Source: Crocinitomix algicola
Lineage (GTDB): Bacteria; Bacteroidota; Bacteroidia; Flavobacteriales_D; Crocinitomicaceae
DNA: 64,000 nucleotides
Reading direction: 5' to 3'
Assembly: GCF_001661595.2 (NCBI RefSeq)
Contig: NZ_LYPF02000004.1
Coordinates: 124,001-188,000, forward strand
Within the stretch, counting starts at the first letter, position 1. Each line of letters begins with the position of its first letter. The notes under the pieces are model-generated. The model saw only the letters and a list, made by a program, of their open reading frames with translations, was not told the DNA's origin and did not search any database. Made by a program: the position numbers and the translations under genes. Of this stretch, positions 61,628-64,000 are shown piece after piece.

Positions 61628-62785
61628 TTAATGTAACCAGGATTTGTAATAATCCTTAAATTCTACTTCTACTGCTTGCTTGGTCATCTTTAGTGGTTTA
61701 AAAGTGTCTATCATCACTGCTAACTCAAGCGTTTCTTTCTTTCCAATACTTCTTTCATATGCTCCTGGATGAGGACCGTGAGGTATTCCTCCTGGATGCA
61801 AGGTGATTTGTCCTTTTTCAATATTATTCCTACTCATAAAATCCCCATCAACATAGTAAAGTACTTCATCAGAGTCTATATTGCTATGGTTGTATGGTGC
61901 TGGAATAGCATCAGGATGATAATCGTATAAACGAGGAACAAATGAACAAATTACAAAGGCATCTGTTTCAAATGTTTGATGAATAGGTGGAGGAAGGTGA
62001 ACACGACCCGTGATTGGTTCGAAATCATGAATTGAAAATGCGTACGGATAGTTGTACCCATCCCATCCAGCGACATTAAAAGGATGATGCTCGTAGGTAT
62101 AGTTATATAAAATTCCTTCTTTCTTTATTTTGACCAAAAACTCTCCGGATTCATCAAACGTTTCTAGTTCCGAAGGAGGTCTAAAATCACGTTCACAAAA
62201 AGGGGAATGTTCCAATAATTGACCAAAATGATTGCGATATCGTTTCGGTGTATATATTGGTCTTTTCGATTCTATGATTAATAGGCGATTTTTCTCATCG
62301 TCAAAGTCTATTTGATATATCATTCCTCTTGGAACAACAAGATAGTCGCCGTATGAAAATGGAATTTTTCCCATTTGCGTGCGAAGGGTTCCTGAACCTT
62401 CGTGGATGAAAATAACTTCATCTGCATCCGCATTTTTATAGAAATAATCGCGCAACGATTTTTTTGGTGCAGCAAGAATAATGTGGCAATCACTGTTCAC
62501 CAACATCGGTACTCGACTCACGATATAATCGTCAGCAGGTGGAACTTTGAATCCTTCCAGACTGCGCATTTGCATGTCTTTTTCTTGAGCGATTTCTGGA
62601 TTTAAATCAACCGATCCATTAATTGATTTGACAATGGTTGGAGGCTGAAGGTGATAAAGTAAAGATGACATCCCATCAAAACCTATGGTGCCAAATAACT
62701 GCTCATGATGTAATTCGCCATTTGCTTGACGAAAAACGGTATGTCTTTTGTGCGGAAAATTTCCAAGTTTATGATAAAAAGGCAT
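61628..62785 (-). CDS. hmgA: Homogentisate 1,2-dioxygenase
   Basis: A 385-aa ring-cleaving dioxygenase that turns homogentisate into maleylacetoacetate. It matches the bacterial homogentisate dioxygenase form: an N-terminal HKRHTVFRQANGELHHEQL, a cupin core with FIHEGSGTLRTQMG, and the late iron-binding region LHPGGIPHGPHPGAYE. It is the first gene of the hmgA-hpd operon, transcribed from a well-matched promoter about 150 bases upstream. Fumarylacetoacetase, the next enzyme, is not in the window. Confidence 0.94.
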   Translation of the reverse strand: MPFYHKLGNFPHKRHTVFRQANGELHHEQLFGTIGFDGMSSLLYHLQPPTIVKSINGSVDLNPEIAQEKDMQMRSLEGFKVPPADDYIVSRVPMLVNSDCHIILAAPKKSLRDYFYKNADADEVIFIHEGSGTLRTQMGKIPFSYGDYLVVPRGMIYQIDFDDEKNRLLIIESKRPIYTPKRYRNHFGQLLEHSPFCERDFRPPSELETFDESGEFLVKIKKEGILYNYTYEHHPFNVAGWDGYNYPYAFSIHDFEPITGRVHLPPPIHQTFETDAFVICSFVPRLYDYHPDAIPAPYNHSNIDSDEVLYYVDGDFMSRNNIEKGQITLHPGGIPHGPHPGAYERSIGKKETLELAVMIDTFKPLKMTKQAVEVEFKDYYKSWLH

Positions 62786-63111
62786 AATGTTTAAGATTGA
62801 TTTAATTAATAACTGATTTCAGTATTTGATATCTGAAAATCAATCATTCTGGATCCCTTTTGATAAGGAATTTTAATAGTATCGGAAGTGCTTCAAAAAT
62901 TCCAGCCATATCTATCTTCTTCAAGTATAAGCAAAGATAAGGATTCTAAGCATTTTTTCAATCAAAATCCGAAGTTCCTAAATGAAATAAATATATTTTT
63001 GCGAGATTTGACAGAATTAGACTGATTGGTCTTAAGTTTTTTGATGGTGTTAAATTTTAAATATTGGCGTAAAATTACGAACACAGTAATTGGCCTAATC
63101 AAATAGAGAAT
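62786..63111. other. Divergent intergenic region between hmgA and the threonine dehydrogenase gene
   Basis: About 330 AT-rich bases. It holds the hmgA promoter (listed separately) and a TATTTTTG at 62994-63001 that could be a -7 element for the rightward gene, although no -33 box is seen. The roughly 145-base hmgA leader shows no clear riboswitch or terminator fold by eye. Confidence 0.5.
62932..62966 (-). promoter_or_regulatory. Promoter of the hmgA-hpd operon
   Basis: On the minus strand TTTG (62966-62963) and TATCTTTG (62939-62932, perfect TAnnTTTG) are separated by 23 bases, within the range reported for Bacteroidota. It predicts a leader of roughly 140 bases. Confidence 0.6.
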
Positions 63112-64000
63112 ATGAAAAAAGTTTTAGTAATTGGTGCAGGTGGACAAATAGGAACGGAGCTGGTTGTAGGTTTAAGAAAACGATTTGGGAATGATAATAT
63201 AATTGCATCAGATGTAAAGGATGAGGTTAAAGATGCACTTAAAGATGGTCCTTATGAAAAACTGGATGTGATGAATGATGCTGATTTGAAAGAAGTTGTT
63301 GCAAAACATCAGATTACTGAAATATACTTATTGGCAGCGTTGTTGTCTGCAACCGCGGAGAAACACCCTGATTTTGCGTGGAAATTGAACATGGATGGCC
63401 TTTTTAATGTGTTGAATCTGGCAAAAGATGGTGTTATAGAAAAGATTTTTTGGCCAAGCTCAATCGCCGTATTCGGTCCAAATACTCCAAAAGATAATAC
63501 ACCTCAATACACTATTATGGAACCTTCGACGGTTTATGGAATTAGCAAGTTAGCAGGTGAACGCTGGTGCGAATATTATGCAAAACAATATGATGTTGAT
63601 GTGAGAAGTATTCGTTACCCGGGGCTTATATCCTATACTTCCCTTCCTGGTGGAGGAACAACTGATTATGCTGTAGATATCTTTTATTCGGCGAATAGAA
63701 ACGAAAAATTCACTTGTTTTTTGTCAGAAGAAACTGGATTGCCCATGATGTATATGGAGGATGCAATTCGGGCTACAATTAATTTAATGGAAGCCCCAAA
63801 AGAATCTATAAAAATTAGATCATCTTATAATTTAGCCGGTATTTCATTTACGCCTGTTGAAATATTCAATGCCATTAAAAGAGTGAGACCAAATTTTGAG
63901 ATTGAATATGCACCAGATTTTCGACAAAAAATCGCGGATTCTTGGCCAAGCAGTATTGATGACACGCATGCACGTCAAGATTGGGGTTGGGAGCCGGAGT
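63112..64000 (+). CDS. SDR-type L-threonine 3-dehydrogenase (3' end cut by window edge)
   Basis: The first 296 codons of an extended SDR/epimerase-like protein that is still open at the window end. The NAD-binding motif is VLVIGAGGQIGTELV (4-18), and the catalytic pattern is Ser117 with Tyr142 and Lys146 (YGISKLAGE). The segment VRSIRYPGLISYTSLPGGGT (near 195) and the KHPDFAWKLNMDGLFNVL stretch (84-101) match the UDP-galactose-epimerase-like threonine dehydrogenases, which oxidise threonine to 2-amino-3-ketobutyrate. That family is about 310-320 aa, so only some 20 residues are missing. Another NAD-dependent epimerase activity cannot be fully excluded. Confidence 0.85.
   Translation, partial: MKKVLVIGAGGQIGTELVVGLRKRFGNDNIIASDVKDEVKDALKDGPYEKLDVMNDADLKEVVAKHQITEIYLLAALLSATAEKHPDFAWKLNMDGLFNVLNLAKDGVIEKIFWPSSIAVFGPNTPKDNTPQYTIMEPSTVYGISKLAGERWCEYYAKQYDVDVRSIRYPGLISYTSLPGGGTTDYAVDIFYSANRNEKFTCFLSEETGLPMMYMEDAIRATINLMEAPKESIKIRSSYNLAGISFTPVEIFNAIKRVRPNFEIEYAPDFRQKIADSWPSSIDDTHARQDWGWEPE

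Noticed and set aside
1-64000. CRISPR arrays, tRNA or rRNA genes, insertion sequences, phage genes, replication origin
   Set aside because: I looked for regular spaced repeats, cloverleaf-like segments, transposase motifs and DnaA-box clusters in the non-coding gaps and found none convincing.

Overview
The window reads as chromosome of an AT-rich member of the Bacteroidota. The best fit is Flavobacteriales of the Crocinitomicaceae type, and that family-level placement is inference from gene content. Supporting features are: alternative complex III (act) genes feeding an aa3-type oxidase; the T9SS translocon gene sprA downstream of maeB and ruvA; four proteins ending in T9SS sorting domains; FtsX/DUF3098/UppP/TruB neighbours; and repeated TAnnTTTG promoter elements in place of E. 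coli-type boxes. I see no tRNA, rRNA, CRISPR array, insertion sequence or prophage. Both window edges cut genes.

Layout. 1-11.4 kb: the 3' end of actA, then actBCDEF, coxB and coxA on one strand, closed by a strong terminator. This is a menaquinol-to-oxygen respiratory chain. 11.5-13.6 kb: ruvB and queG, facing a small conserved 60-aa protein gene. 13.8-17.0 kb (minus strand): an operon of an exported thioredoxin, a DUF6029 beta-barrel and an Omp28-like lipoprotein, with a clear promoter. 17.3-18.8 kb: a small T9SS cargo gene and a sirtuin facing each other across a bidirectional terminator. 19.1-29.8 kb: maeB-ruvA-sprA-GNAT. 29.8-34.4 kb (minus): an M23 peptidase, an MMPL/RND exporter and a short-chain prenyl synthase. 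34.6-50.6 kb: large secreted or lipid-anchored proteins. These are a choice-of-anchor L adhesin, a lipoprotein with a degenerate GH3 region fused to a serine hydrolase, two paralogous 1,100-aa VCBS lipoproteins flanking a minus-strand SDR gene, and an FN3-repeat T9SS protein. 50.7-51.2 kb: 3-hydroxyanthranilate dioxygenase. 51.3-59.6 kb (minus): a giant SBBP/PKD T9SS type B cargo, then (in transcription order) ftsX, DUF3098, uppP, truB, a long-chain prenyl synthase and a MORN lipoprotein. 59.7-64 kb: a YceI lipoprotein, the tyrosine-degradation pair hmgA-hpd, and the start of an SDR-type threonine dehydrogenase.

How the parts fit. Long-chain prenyl synthase products supply the menaquinone used by the act/cox chain, and UppP recycles undecaprenyl carrier for the wall that FtsX and the M23 enzyme act on. 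SprA exports the T9SS cargo proteins found in the same window. Hpd, HmgA and HAO indicate aromatic amino-acid catabolism. The least understood unit is the TlpA-DUF6029-Omp28 operon: each product carries one conspicuous cysteine pair, which suggests a thiol relay at the outer membrane.
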